Assembly: GCF_008728515.1 (NCBI RefSeq)
Contig: NC_044981.1
Coordinates: 2,904,538 to 2,968,537, forward strand
Source: Papio anubis
Lineage: Eukaryota > Chordata > Mammalia > Primates > Cercopithecidae
Length of the DNA stretch: 64,000 nt
Direction of reading: 5' to 3'
A model generated the notes under the pieces. The model was not told the origin of the DNA. It did no database searches and saw only the letters and a list, made by a program, of their open reading frames with translations. The position numbers were made by a program, and so were the translations under genes. Positions 43,001-47,870 of the stretch are shown here, piece by piece (positions within the stretch are counted from its first letter, which is position 1; each line of letters begins with the position of its first letter).

Positions 43001-45270
43001 CTCCTGACCTCGTGATCCACCCGCCTCGGCCTCCCAAAGTGCTGGGATTACAGGCGTGAGCCACCGCGCCTGGCCAATTTATTTGTTTTTAATATGGAGA
43101 TAATCACAGTATTTATGGATTTGTTGTGAAAATTAAATGAGTTGGTATGTTAAAAAGCTTAGAAGACTGCCTGACACATAGTAAGTTCTATAAAAAGTGT
43201 TAAACTTTCATCATTAGCATCATCAGTATTACTGCTCAGACCTGGAAGAAACAGCTGTGTCAGGCCCTCATCAAAGGAGATCCTGTACAAGATAGAAGAC
43301 TGTGCCCTCCACAGCACTTCTGTAATAAAATCAAGAGGACTATCTCTTACAGGGTTCTACTGTGTAGGCCCATAATGCTAATCCCAAAGTACAGTCTGGA
43401 AAAAGTCATGAGGCCAAAACAACTTGATTAAGAACCCAGCTTTCTAATTAACCATGGGATTGGCTATTTTTTTTTTTTTTTTTTTTTTTTCTGTAAAGGA
43501 ACCAGTAGTAAATGTTAGGCCCTGCTGTCTTTGAGGTCTCTCTTGGAACTACTCAACTCTCTTATTGTAGTGCAAAAGCAACCACAGACAATACACACGT
43601 GAATGAGCACGGCTGTGTTCCAATAAAAGTTTATTTACAAACGGTGGCAGGGAGCCAGATGTGGCCCACAGGCCATAGTTTGCTTTTAAAATACCTAGAA
43701 CAGAAATTCTGAATGGTCAAGGGCACCTGTGAGAATCTAATGAAACGCGGGATCTACCCCCTACAGGAATATTGACAAAATTTGGAAAGTGTCTTGGGAA
43801 GTTCTTGGACTGCTGACGATCGAGTGGTGGCAATACAAGCCACATTATGGAGGGCTGAGGAAAGAAGAGAGGTTGAAAGGAAAAATGAAATATTTTCTTC
43901 TTTATGTTCTGTTTAATGAGGTCGTGTGGGGATTAAGGAATTTTGTTGTGGTTGTTTTACATTTTTGTTTCCTTTTACTATTTTTACGAAGGGCTAAGGG
44001 AAAGAACCAGTAGAAGGAGAGAGGTTATGGCTATTTGAGAAGAGGCAATGTCAGTTGGCGGCGGGGTGGGGTAAAGGAGGGGAAGGGTCCAGAAACAGAC
44101 CTTGAAGAGTAGTTACCTCATCGCTTGAAAGACAAGGAAGGCATTGTAACTGAATGGGTTCACACCTGCTGGACAATCCCTTGATTAAGTAAGAGGAAAG
44201 TGAACTGTTGGGCGGGGGTGGTGGTCAGGAATTGAGTGGCTTTCACTCTGGCCAGATGTAAGTGGAAAATGTCTAAAAGGAACAAAAATGGTGGTTTTTC
44301 CCTTTACATCCAGGAACGTCTAATACCAACAGGGTCACGGGCTAAGATTGAATAGAACACCCAACCTCGTAGCCACATAGGGGTTTTGTTCACAGAGCCA
44401 TCAGCTGTGGCTCAGGGATGTGTCTACTGGGAGGAAGGAATGCCTTATTCTTTTTTATTTGTTTTGTTTTTGAGACCACATCCTGCTCTATGGCCCAGGC
44501 TGAAGTACTGTGGCACAATCATGGCTCACTGCAGCCTTGAACTCCTGGGTTCAAGTGATCCTCCTGTCTCAGCCTCCTGAGTAACTGAGGAGTAACTGAG
44601 TACAGGCGTGTGCCACCATACCCAGCTAATTAAAAAAAAAATTTTTTTTTTATAGAGACAGGGTCTTGCTATGTTGCCCAGGGCTGGTCTAGAACTCTTG
44701 GGTTCAAGTGATCTTCCTGCCTTGGCCTCCCAAAGTGTTGGGTTATAGGCATGAGCCACCACGCCAGGCCAGGAATGCCCTATTGTAATTCACATAAAGA
44801 CTCCATGTGGGCTAGCAGGCATGTGAAATGTCTCCAGTGCATCAACAGCTATAGAACTAAGAAGTTATCCTTTTCCCTGTCTTCTCGTACTCTTCATTTC
44901 ACTTGGGTTTTTTAGCAGTTCAGGAAGCTGGAATGTTTGAATGGGCTTTAGCTTGACACCTTCCTCTCTTTCCCATTTGGCAGATAATACCACTAGTCTG
45001 ACCGATAAACACCTGGACCCAATCAGGGAAAATCTGGGAAAGCACTGGAAAAACTGTGCCCGGAAACTGGGCTTCACACAGTCTCAGATTGATGAAATTG
45101 ACCATGACTATGAGCGAGATGGACTAAAAGAAAAGGTTTACCAGATGCTCCAAAAGTGGGTGATGAGGGAAGGCATTAAGGGAGCCACAGTGGGGAAGCT
45201 GGCCCAGGTGCTCCACCAGTGTGCCAGGATCGACCTTCTGAACCACTTGATTTACGTCAGCCAGAACTAA
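15366..45270 (+). CDS. RIPK1: RIPK1 gene, complete coding region in ten exons (receptor-interacting serine/threonine kinase 1)
   Basis: Cytosolic Ser/Thr kinase recruited to TNF receptor 1 and related complexes. It scaffolds NF-kB signalling and, when its kinase is active, drives apoptosis with caspase-8 or necroptosis with RIPK3 and MLKL. Joining 15366-15529, 16317-16473, 19528-19665, 21586-21814, 23903-24052, 28799-28875, 35891-35981, 37141-37710, 42443-42595 and 44984-45270 gives 2016 nt, a 671-residue protein plus TAA, the human length. All borders are GT/AG and all phases match. Order: kinase domain (about 17-289; K45, E63, M92 gatekeeper, HKD with D138, DLG at 156), intermediate region with K377, RHIM core IQIG at 539-542, and death domain (about 583-669). 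S25, S161, S166 and the caspase-8 site LQLD (D324) are present. No stop or frameshift is seen. The start ATG has A at -3. Confidence 0.97.
15530..16316. other. RIPK1: RIPK1 intron 2
   Basis: 787-bp intron. T-rich stretch at about 15973-16004. At about 16058-16150 a TTCATTCATT run is followed by text resembling an ancient interspersed repeat. No Alu. Confidence 0.85.
16317..16473 (+). CDS. RIPK1: RIPK1 coding exon 3 (residues 55-107)
   Basis: Acceptor CTGCCCACAG, donor GAG then GTAGAG at 16474. Encodes the alpha-C helix with E63 (NEALLEEAKMM) and the hinge region with gatekeeper M92 and hinge M95 (LVMEYMEKG). Known necrostatin-class inhibitors bind behind this hinge in the human kinase. Residue 87 is N where I recall human K. 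Confidence 0.97.
16608..16715 (-). mobile_element. Alu fragment, antisense
   Basis: About 100 bp of antisense Alu (AGAGACAAGGTCTTGCTATG to AGCTGGGATTACAGG), a single-arm remnant in RIPK1 intron 3. Confidence 0.8.
16757..16920 (+). mobile_element. Diverged partial Alu, sense
   Basis: Sense Alu with a large internal deletion. The left arm (CACTCCTGTAGTCTCAGCAC) joins directly after ACAAAAAATACAAGG to the right-arm end (GAGCAAGACCCTGTCTCAAAA). Confidence 0.75.
16921..17445. other. RIPK1 intron 3, unique part
   Basis: No exon signals recognised. AT-rich from about 17200. Confidence 0.45.
17446..17612 (-). mobile_element. Alu monomer-like fragment, antisense
   Basis: Diverged antisense single-arm Alu-related SINE (free-monomer or old AluJ type), with GAGATCTCACTGTGTTGCTC and CTTGAACTCCTGGCC wording. 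It is followed at once by a full Alu in the same orientation. Confidence 0.75.
17622..17918 (-). mobile_element. Alu, antisense
   Basis: Full-length antisense Alu in RIPK1 intron 3, lying tail to head behind the monomer-like copy. Confidence 0.92.
17919..18376. other. RIPK1 intron 3, unique part
   Basis: No gene or named repeat seen. Confidence 0.45.
18378..18430 (-). pseudogene. 5S rRNA-derived fragment
   Basis: Reading the minus strand, the text matches the 3' half of vertebrate 5S rRNA: GAAACTAAGCAG, a short deletion, then GTTAGTACTTGGATGGGAG and ACC. An uninterrupted match of just over 20 bases to the 5S consensus (from memory) makes chance unlikely. It is far too short and damaged to work. 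Either a retro-inserted 5S piece or part of a 5S-headed SINE. Confidence 0.6.
18431..19527. other. RIPK1 intron 3, last part
   Basis: Mostly unique AT-rich sequence. A stretch near 19165-19275 (TTCATCCATTCATTCAGCAAG, then AAGGAGCTTAATTTTA) resembles a common ancient repeat that I cannot name safely. It ends with the exon 4 acceptor TTGTTTTAG. Confidence 0.5.
19528..19665 (+). CDS. RIPK1: RIPK1 coding exon 4 (residues 108-153)
   Basis: Exactly 46 codons, phase 0 at both ends. Encodes the catalytic loop IHKDLKPEN with catalytic D138, K140 and N143. The human gene also has HKD in place of the usual HRD. Donor AAG then GTAAAC at 19666. Residue 148 is D where I recall human N. Confidence 0.97.
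19666..20101. other. RIPK1 intron 4, unique part
   Basis: No repeats or exons recognised before the Alu. Confidence 0.5.
20102..20402 (+). mobile_element. Alu, sense
   Basis: Full-length AluS-like element in RIPK1 intron 4. GAGATCAGCA occurs just before it (about 20092-20101) and just after its A tail, as a target-site duplication. Confidence 0.93.
20403..21585. other. RIPK1 intron 4, last part
   Basis: About 1.2 kb with no recognised repeat. Open frames at 20849-21243 are not supported by coding features. Ends with the exon 5 acceptor TGTCTTTCGCAG. Confidence 0.5.
21586..21814 (+). CDS. RIPK1: RIPK1 coding exon 5 (residues 154-230)
   Basis: Starts at the DLG magnesium-binding motif (IADLGLA, D156). 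The activation segment contains S161 and S166 (SFKMWSKL), autophosphorylation sites in the human kinase. It continues through the APE-equivalent YYMAPEHL and the helix F region SDVYSFAVVLWA. Donor GAAA then GTAAGG at 21815. N230 is split 1+2. The 169-185 segment (SKEEHNELKEVDSTSKK) carries several changes from human as recalled. Confidence 0.97.
21905..22065 (+). mobile_element. L2 3' end, sense
   Basis: Typical L2 tail: CTGTGAGTTCCGTGAGGGCA, CTGCTGTCTCCTCAGCA, GGTGCCTGGAAC, and TTTTTGTTGAATGAATGAG. Confidence 0.8.
22066..22640. other. RIPK1 intron 5, part
   Basis: Unique or too decayed to name. No exon recognised. Confidence 0.4.
22641..23230 (+). mobile_element. L2, sense, longer fragment
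   Basis: L2 3' region wording in order: CAGCCAAAATGGTCCTCCTAAA, TGACCCTTTCCCTCACAT, ATTCTGGCCTTTGCTTCTC, and CTTGCCTGGAGTTCTCCTCC to AAAGCCTTCCTGGACC. Cut by the Alu at 23238 and perhaps resumed to about 23650. Confidence 0.75.
23238..23510 (-). mobile_element. Alu, antisense, with internal deletion
   Basis: Antisense Alu inserted in the L2. The segment normally reading GCCTCCCAAAGTGCTGGGAT is missing near 23485, so CTCAACAGGCGTGAGCC is fused directly. Confidence 0.92.
23722..23759. repeat. Perfect inverted repeat, 15-bp stem and 8-nt loop
   Basis: AGTGGAATATGTCAG at 23722-23736 is followed by CTCTTTGT and then its exact reverse complement at 23745-23759. It lies in RIPK1 intron 5, about 140 bp before exon 6. 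Transcribed, it would form a stable hairpin. Confidence 0.97.
23903..24052 (+). CDS. RIPK1: RIPK1 coding exon 6 (residues 230-280)
   Basis: C-lobe of the kinase: AICEQQLIMCIKSGNRPDV, YCPREIISLMKLCWEANPEARPTF (helices G to I). Acceptor TTTGCTTTACAG, donor CCTG then GTAAGA at 24053. Residues 250-253 (NAII) differ from human DDIT as I recall it. G280 is split 1+2. Confidence 0.97.
24270..25065 (-). mobile_element. L1 (L1M-type), antisense, one or two fragments
   Basis: Antisense L1 3' text: AATATACATAACATTCAATTTA, TATATAAGTGGAACCATAC, AGGCTGAATAATATTTCATTG, then a second stretch from about 24775 (TACCACAGTTTAACTATTCA, GGGCTGTGCCATTTTATATT) ending CTCACCAGCATTGGG. The same kind of fragment recurs at 41.27 and 49.43 kb. 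Confidence 0.75.
25066..25640. mobile_element. Possible ancient LTR-like or unclassified repeat
   Basis: The stretch AAAGACTCACAGAACTCAAG with a following GGGTACAATTCAGAAGCAGCC reminds me of old mammalian LTR sequence, but no clear LTR ends, primer site or coding remains are visible. It may be unique sequence. Confidence 0.3.
25698..25985 (-). mobile_element. AluY of the Old World monkey type, antisense, exact 17-bp TSD
   Basis: Nearly intact antisense AluY in RIPK1 intron 6 with the inverted GGCCGGATC and CTAGTTTTTTGTATTTTTTAG variants. The target duplication TCCTTAATCATTCTTTT is perfect at 25681-25697 and 25986-26002, showing recent insertion. Confidence 0.96.
26461..26743 (-). mobile_element. 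Alu, antisense
   Basis: Antisense Alu inserted in the old L1. The short duplication CTACTGAGC flanks it (ending at 26459 and starting near 26744). Contains a small deletion around GGCGCAAGCTCCGCC. Confidence 0.92.
26857..27164 (-). mobile_element. AluY of the Old World monkey type, antisense
   Basis: Young antisense AluY with the inverted CCAGATCTCAGC and CTAGTTTTTTGTATTTTTTT variants, inserted in the same L1 as its neighbour 110 bp away. Confidence 0.92.
27948..28036 (-). pseudogene. 5S rRNA retropseudogene, 3'-truncated
   Basis: On the minus strand the sequence begins GTCTACAGCCATGCCATCC, as 5S rRNA does at nucleotide 1. It continues through the internal promoter region (GTTAGGCAGGGTCAGGTC, GGTTAGTGCTTGGATAGGAG) to about nucleotide 91, where it stops. 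Roughly four of five positions match the 5S consensus from memory. TGACTAAAAGTTTTC before and TGACTAAAGTTAGTTTTC after look like a diverged target duplication, fitting L1-driven retroposition. Box changes and truncation make function unlikely. Confidence 0.8.
28037..28798. other. RIPK1 intron 6, last part
   Basis: The first part is probably old L1 as above. From about 28380 nothing is recognised. Ends with the exon 7 acceptor TTTTATTCTTACAG. Confidence 0.5.
28799..28875 (+). CDS. RIPK1: RIPK1 coding exon 7 (residues 280-305)
   Basis: 77-nt exon ending the kinase domain: IEEKFRPFYLSQLEESVEEDVKSLK. Donor AAG then GTAGGC at 28876. Its small size and weaker donor make it a natural candidate for skipping. 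Skipping 77 nt would shift the frame. Confidence 0.97.
28876..29849. other. RIPK1 intron 7, first part
   Basis: About 1 kb of unique sequence with no exon signal. It turns AT-rich before the Alu pair. Confidence 0.45.
29850..30165 (-). mobile_element. Alu, antisense
   Basis: Antisense Alu with a 3-bp CTG duplication (AGTAGCTGCTGGGAC) and an expanded T tract at about 30020-30040. Directly followed by a second antisense Alu. Confidence 0.92.
30171..30464 (-). mobile_element. Alu, antisense, abutting the previous one
   Basis: Second, more diverged antisense Alu a few bases after the first. The pair is a head-to-tail tandem. Confidence 0.92.
30545..31197 (+). mobile_element. L1 ORF2 fragment, sense
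   Basis: Sense L1 ORF2 C-terminal region: AAAAAGACTGTGGTATTGGTG, GATGGCACTGCAGAGCAGTGGGG-type text, AATAAATGGTGCTGAGACAAC and AAAAATCAGCTCCAGGTTGA. A 93-codon open piece at 30742-31023 (FSINGAETTGYL, TDRNVKDKIIKLL) is recognisably ORF2. Dead element. Confidence 0.85.
31017..31165. repeat. AT-rich imperfect repeat of AATTTATAAA
   Basis: About 150 bp of nearly pure A/T made of overlapping AATTTATAAA, TTTAAAATGAATTT and TTTATAAATTTATAAA units, many self-complementary. Probably local slippage expansion inside the L1. Confidence 0.88.
31198..31327 (+). mobile_element. Old Alu, left part, split by a younger AluY
   Basis: AluJ-like left arm (GGCTGGGCATGGTGGCTCAT, AGGATCGCTTGAGGCCAGGA). Its right arm continues at 31637 after the nested AluY. 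Confidence 0.92.
31338..31626 (+). mobile_element. AluY nested inside an older Alu
   Basis: Full-length AluY inserted into the older Alu. The exact duplication AAGAAATTAG lies at 31328-31337 and 31627-31636, proving the nesting and order of events. Confidence 0.96.
31637..31782 (+). mobile_element. Old Alu, right part
   Basis: Continuation of 31198-31327 (CTGGGCATGGTGGTGTGCAC to GAGACCCCATATCC), ending in an (AAAT)n tail. Confidence 0.92.
31783..32045 (+). mobile_element. L1 ORF2/3' fragment, sense
   Basis: Continues the L1 interrupted by the Alu pair: ACTAGTCACAGAATGGGAGAAG, GAATGGGCACTTCACCAAAG, and GAGAAATGCAAATTAAAACCAC. Confidence 0.82.
32046..32867 (+). mobile_element. Second L1 ORF2 copy, sense
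   Basis: The L1 text jumps back to an earlier ORF2 position (GCTGTCTATTCTCCCCAACG, GGAGTGCAATCCTAATTAAAAG). A second L1, or a rearranged piece of the first, therefore starts near 32060. About 32330-32700 is less clearly L1. Clear L1 text returns at about 32705 (AGCAAAGGATTAATATCTAG). Confidence 0.7.
32868..33164 (+). mobile_element. AluY-like, sense
   Basis: Full-length sense Alu inserted in the L1, with a CAAACAAACAAAAAAAT-type tail. Confidence 0.93.
33165..33725 (+). mobile_element. L1 3' part, sense
   Basis: L1 resumes after the Alu: ACACATTTCAGAAAAGATATTT, GAAAATGCAGAATAATAAGC and ACTCAAATGCCCATAAG. Ends at a (TA)n tract. Confidence 0.78.
33726..33760. repeat. (TA)n microsatellite
   Basis: TATATATATATATGTGTGTATATATATATATATA, directly upstream of an Alu. 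With the tract at 34050-34110, it suggests that the Alu landed in a TA/CA repeat. Confidence 0.93.
33761..34049 (+). mobile_element. Alu, sense
   Basis: Full-length sense Alu sandwiched between dinucleotide repeats, in RIPK1 intron 7. Confidence 0.93.
34050..34112. repeat. (CA)n/(TA)n microsatellite
   Basis: CACACACACACACA then TATATATATATA then ACACACACATATATATA. Likely length-polymorphic. Confidence 0.93.
34265..34575 (-). mobile_element. Alu, antisense
   Basis: Full-length antisense Alu with a mixed T/G tail (TTTTTTTTGTTTTG). Confidence 0.92.
34590..34960 (-). mobile_element. L1 ORF2, antisense, first part
   Basis: Antisense L1: CACCAGCAATGCACAAGGAT, TGATGTTGAGCATCTTTTCA, TTCTTTGCCCATTTTTGAAT. 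Opposite orientation to the L1 copies at 30.5-33.7 kb. Confidence 0.85.
34978..35238 (-). mobile_element. Alu, antisense, 5'-truncated
   Basis: Antisense Alu inserted in the L1. It stops at CCTCCCAAAGTATTG and so lacks the first 30-40 bases of the element. It is preceded by a (TTTA)n/(TTA)n tail. Confidence 0.92.
35239..35750 (-). mobile_element. L1 ORF2, antisense, second part
   Basis: Resumes the antisense L1: ATAACCAAGAAATCGCTGCC, TTGATCCATTTTGAGTTAAT, ACCTTGTCAAAAATCAATTG, and TTGAATACTGTAGGTTTG. Confidence 0.88.
35891..35981 (+). CDS. RIPK1: RIPK1 coding exon 8 (residues 306-336)
   Basis: 91-nt exon with the caspase-8 cleavage site LQLD (D324) and a Ser-rich segment PSRSNS (S331, S333, S335). 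S320 precedes the caspase site. These Ser residues are phosphorylation targets in the human protein. Acceptor TTAATTATAG is pyrimidine-poor, donor TTCAG then GTAAAT. P330 replaces human S as I recall it, and Q311 replaces human E. Confidence 0.96.
35982..36517. other. RIPK1 intron 8, first part
   Basis: No named repeat or exon recognised. Confidence 0.5.
36518..36813 (-). mobile_element. Alu, antisense
   Basis: Full-length antisense Alu in RIPK1 intron 8, about 330 bp before exon 9. Confidence 0.93.
37141..37710 (+). CDS. RIPK1: RIPK1 coding exon 9 (residues 336-526)
   Basis: Largest coding exon, 570 nt, encoding nearly all of the intermediate region. It has K377 in LQSKLQ (the ubiquitin acceptor that recruits NF-kB components in the human protein), Y384 in EANYHLYG, a basic EERRRRV patch at about 408-415 and a Pro/Ser/Tyr-rich disordered tail. 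Acceptor CATTTCTTCTCAG, donor ACAG then GTAAAT at 37711. This part has the highest density of differences from the remembered human protein (about 18 of 190), as expected for a disordered linker. Confidence 0.97.
37711..38627. other. RIPK1 intron 9, first part
   Basis: About 0.9 kb unique. Exon 9's frame runs on to 37901 before a stop, so intron retention would add about 63 residues. Confidence 0.5.
38628..38921 (+). mobile_element. Alu, sense
   Basis: Diverged sense Alu, directly followed by another sense Alu. Confidence 0.92.
38925..39235 (+). mobile_element. Alu, sense, 5'-truncated, tandem with previous
   Basis: Begins within the Alu at TGTAATCCCAGCACTTTGGG, lacking about the first 30 bases. 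It has an A-rich AAAAAAAACCAAAAAAAATAGC junction between its arms. Confidence 0.92.
39236..39860. other. RIPK1 intron 9, part
   Basis: At 39236-39350 the wording TTTGTGCCATGCAGTTCTCC, AGGCACTGGAGCTATAAC resembles a common ancient repeat that I do not name. The rest is unique. Confidence 0.4.
39861..39985 (-). mobile_element. MIR, antisense
   Basis: Antisense MIR wording: GGAGACCCAAGTCGAGACCTG, GTGACTTTGGGAAAGTCG, TTCATTCTCCTCAATTATAA. Ancient and decayed. Confidence 0.6.
39986..41265. other. RIPK1 intron 9, part
   Basis: About 1.3 kb without a confident gene or repeat call. Confidence 0.45.
41266..42300 (-). mobile_element. L1 (L1M-type), antisense, split by an Alu
   Basis: Antisense L1 3' text: TGTTATGCAACCATCACCAC, TCATATGAGTGGAATCGTGC, GAAATGGAATTGCTGGATCA; after the Alu, CATTCCCACCAGCAGTGCAC and AGGCATCCTAATGGGTATGAG. 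Closely parallels the copy at 49.43-50.12 kb. Confidence 0.85.
41840..42140 (-). mobile_element. Alu, antisense
   Basis: Full-length antisense Alu in the L1, with a 5-bp local duplication (CTCGGCTCGGCTCAC). CACTATAACT before and CACTATACT after form the target duplication. Confidence 0.93.
42443..42595 (+). CDS. RIPK1: RIPK1 coding exon 10 (residues 526-577), RHIM
   Basis: Holds the RIP homotypic interaction motif with core IQIG at 539-542 followed by AYNYMEVGG. This segment forms amyloid contacts with the RIPK3 RHIM and mediates binding to other RHIM proteins. Acceptor TTTGTTCAG, donor TTTG then GTAAGA at 42596. Skipping this 153-nt exon would delete the RHIM in frame (51 codons). Confidence 0.97.
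42771..43075 (-). mobile_element. AluY, antisense, exact 15-bp TSD
   Basis: Low-divergence antisense AluY in RIPK1 intron 10. AATTTATTTGTTTTT is duplicated exactly at 42756-42770 and 43076-43090. Confidence 0.95.
43091..44439. other. RIPK1 intron 10, middle part
   Basis: Mostly unique. A run of about 26 Ts lies at 43468-43493. The stretch at about 43620-43690 (AAAAGTTTATTTACAAACGG, GATGTGGCCCACAGGCCATAG) resembles the end of an old DNA transposon of the hAT/MER type (low confidence). No exon recognised. Confidence 0.4.
44440..44769 (-). mobile_element. Old Alu (AluJ-like), antisense
   Basis: Diverged antisense Alu with a duplicated GAGTAACTGAG at about 44580-44598, about 215 bp before exon 11. 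Confidence 0.9.
44984..45270 (+). CDS. RIPK1: RIPK1 coding exon 11 (residues 577-671), death domain and stop
   Basis: Encodes the whole death domain (about 583-669): LTDKHLDPIRENLGKHWKN (K599 included), CARKLGFTQSQIDEIDHDYE, KEKVYQMLQKWVMREG, and the C-terminus IYVSQN followed by TAA at 45268-45270. It binds TNFR1, TRADD and FADD death domains in the human protein. Acceptor TCCCATTTGGCAG. Only a handful of differences from the remembered human sequence, all near the C-terminus (V652, A657, N663, H664). Confidence 0.98.
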
Positions 45271-45443
45271 CCCTGGATGGGCGATGGCAGCTGAAGCGGA
45301 CTCCTCACTTAGTGAATAACCCCAGAAAGTTGGCTGCCTCAGAGCATTCAGAATTCTGTCCTCACTGATGGGGGTTCTGTGTCTGCAGAAATATTGTTTC
45401 CTGTATTTCATAGCCGGGGAATGGGGAAAGAAGTCTGCAGCAA

Positions 45444-45556
45444 AGGGGTCTCACTCTGTTGCCCACGCTGGTCTCAAACTTCTGGACTCAAGTGATCCTC
45501 CTGCCTCGGCCTCTCACAGTGCTGGGATATCAGGCATGAGCCACTGCGCCCAGCCA
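45444..45556 (-). mobile_element. Alu fragment in the RIPK1 3'UTR, antisense
   Basis: About 110 bp of antisense Alu (GTCTCACTCTGTTGCCCACG joined by deletion to GCTGGTCTCAAACTTC), ending TGAGCCACTGCGCCCAGCC. It would be part of the mature mRNA. Confidence 0.85.
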
Positions 45557-46524
45557 ACAATCCGCTCCGAGGAAAGCGTAAGCAGGAAGACCTCTTAATG
45601 GCCTAGCACCAATCAAAAAATGACTCCTAATTGGGTTTGGAAAGGGAGAGAAGAGATGTCTGAGGAAGGTCATTTGCTTTCAGCTTATGGCATTTCCTAG
45701 AATTTTGCTGAAGCAAGAAGAAAGACTCAGAGAACATAAAATCAACTTTTAAAATTGTGTGTTCTCTTCTTCACGTAGGCTCCTGTTATGAACAAAGTAC
45801 AGTAAAATTCTAAGCCCTGTTCAGAGACTTTTTGAATCACAACTGCAGCTCATTGCCACGTTACAGAGTCTGTTAACATGGATATCAAATACTGTATCAG
45901 TCATTATAGGCTCTAAGAATCACATGCAGTCTTCACTCCATTAAATTATCGATTTTTTTTAAATTAATTGAATTTATATTCAGTTTTCAAATTAACCGAA
46001 CAGATTTAAAGGGGTACCAAGGAGGGGGGAAACATCAGATCTCCCAGACAGTTGTTGCAAGGAATTGCTACTAACTGTGACTACAGCAGAAATTCTTGAT
46101 TGACTTTGAAAGTTACTTCCTGGCATTCTGGTACTTTCACCCAGTCTGGGTGCCCTGGAGAGGGAACAGGAAGTGCTGATCTCTACGCCTGGGTGAGAGC
46201 AGAACCTCAGGGCTGACACTGTTGAGTGGCTTCCTTGGTTTACTCTGTACCGTGAAAGTATTTTCATATTTTTCTGTGTGCCAGAGTGAAAAAGGACAAC
46301 TGACTGTGGGAATTGTGCCTGTAGCACCCAACCTTTCAACGTCCACCTGAAACCTGGGGGTGGATGAAAGAACTAAAATAGTTCAGAAGACTGAAGCTGG
46401 GTGGGCCGCTCAGCGTCTCCACTGGCATTTTGCTAAACAGACAGGGAAGGCCGTGTGCTTAGCTCTCCCCAGAGGGAGGACGAGAAGGGTGTGGTGATGG
46501 TCAGTCTGGCTGTCGGAACGGATT

Positions 46525-46855
46525 CTGGTGTCTTGGGCTGATAACAGTGTTGTTGATTCTGACTGTGAACCCCCTCAACTCTAGCAGACACATACACGCC
46601 CCTGAAACGGGGCTGCAGAGCAAGCTCTCAGCCTTGGCACTGTCGGCGTCTCGGGCTGGGTAATTCTCTATTGTGGGGACTGTCTTGTGCCTTGTACGAT
46701 GTTTGGCAGCATCCCTGGCCCTACCTACTAGATGCCAGGGGCACTGTTCTCCCGCCGTCCCTCCCCCAGTTGTGACAACAATGTCTCTAAACATTGTCAA
46801 ATGGTCCTAGGAAAGGAGAAAATTGCCCCGGTTGAGAAGAGCACTGCTGTAAAGT
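46525..46855 (-). mobile_element. MER20 (hAT-type DNA transposon) in the RIPK1 3'UTR
   Basis: Wording of MER20 from memory: TGGGTAATTCTCTATTGTGG, TACGATGTTTGGCAGCATCC, CTACTAGATGCCAGGGGCAC, GTTGTGACAACAATGTCTC, ending CGGTTGAGAAGAGCACTGC, which is the inverted terminal end. The left boundary is uncertain (about 46525-46640). Confidence 0.8.
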
Positions 46856-47088
46856 AATGAGCCTCGGCTCTCCTGTCCACACCTGTCCGGTTACTACTTG
46901 GCCGCTACACAGCCTTGAATCCTACAGCCCAAAAGGGAAAATGGAGGGAGGGTCCAGGCTTTGCTGGAGGGGCCTGGGTGAGTTCCGTTTGCTCCTTGTA
47001 CCACCATCCAAATGGTGTTCTGAAATCTCTTAGAGTCCAAAGAGGCTGAATAATTAATATTGAAAGGCAAGAGGGTGAGGCATTTTTT

Positions 47089-47146
47089 AATACACTTTTA
47101 AAAATTTTATACCGCAACTACAGGCTACTGATGTGATGTGTGTGTC
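47089..47146 (+). terminator. RIPK1: Candidate RIPK1 polyadenylation site
   Basis: AATACA at 47089-47094, a weak but known hexamer variant, then A/T-rich cleavage region and GATGTGATGTGTGTGTCAC as the downstream GU-rich element. No AATAAA lies within 500 bp on either side. Moderate support only. Confidence 0.45.
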
Positions 47147-47858
47147 ACTGGGACAGATGGGGGTTCTCCATGGTGCCTCTGCCACGGAGGCTGCCTTTCC
47201 TGAGCATAATCCCCTTTTACCCTCCTGCTGCCAAGCAGGAGACGGGATGCTGATGGTGAGAAGAACACCTCCCTGCCAGTGCCTTTTGGCCCTCAGGATG
47301 AGAGGCCTGCAGCAGCACTGCTGTCCCTGCGCCTGGCTCTGGGGCCTTCCCTTCACCCCCACTCTCTCAGCACCATGGTGGGAAGAACCAGGTTTGCCTG
47401 TGAGGAGTTACGTACAAAGCCCAAGCTCCACAAGAACACTGCTGTTAACAGGCAGAGCCAAGTAAGCAGGACGACACAGAGCAGCAAAGGAGAACCGAGA
47501 CTGTCGGTTCGGAAACAGACATTCACACCCTAGGTTATTACTGGTTATAGAGACCTACTTCCAGCTCCCACAGTCCTGCTTGGTGGATTTTCCACTTGTT
47601 GCTACAATCATCATCTTTGCTTTGGGTCTGTCATGTGAAGTTAGGGTTGCAGGAATAAAATGTTTAATCACAAAATGTTTTAGGCAGTATTTTGAGGTAC
47701 ATTTTAATGTGGTATTTATGAAAGGAAAAGCGTTTTCTAAGTATAATAAAGGCATAAATAAAAACAGGAGTGTAAATCTTCGAGATCTTAGAAGCAGCTG
47801 ATTTCAGAGAAATCACTGAAAGGTTAATGCTACTACAGTGATTTTTACAATATGTAAT
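47147..47858. other. RIPK1-BPHL intergenic, unique
   Basis: No gene recognised. Contains two AATAAA hexamers at 47745-47750 and 47757-47762 that could act as distal poly(A) signals. Confidence 0.45.
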
Positions 47859-47870
47859 AATCCAAGTATA

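Larger units (their letters stand above)
45271..47115 (+). other. RIPK1: RIPK1 3'UTR (probable extent)
   Basis: Continuous with the last exon. Its end is inferred from a variant poly(A) hexamer AATACA at 47089-47094 followed by a GT-rich stretch at about 47130-47146. The resulting length of about 1.85 kb agrees with the human transcript as I recall it. It includes an Alu piece and a MER20. An ATTAAA at 45940-45945 could give a short form, and AATAAA at 47745 and 47757 a longer one. Confidence 0.6.

Noticed and set aside
47745..47762. AATAAA pair as the main RIPK1 poly(A) signal
   Set aside because: It would make the 3'UTR about 2.5 kb, longer than the human transcript as I recall it. Kept only as a possible distal site.
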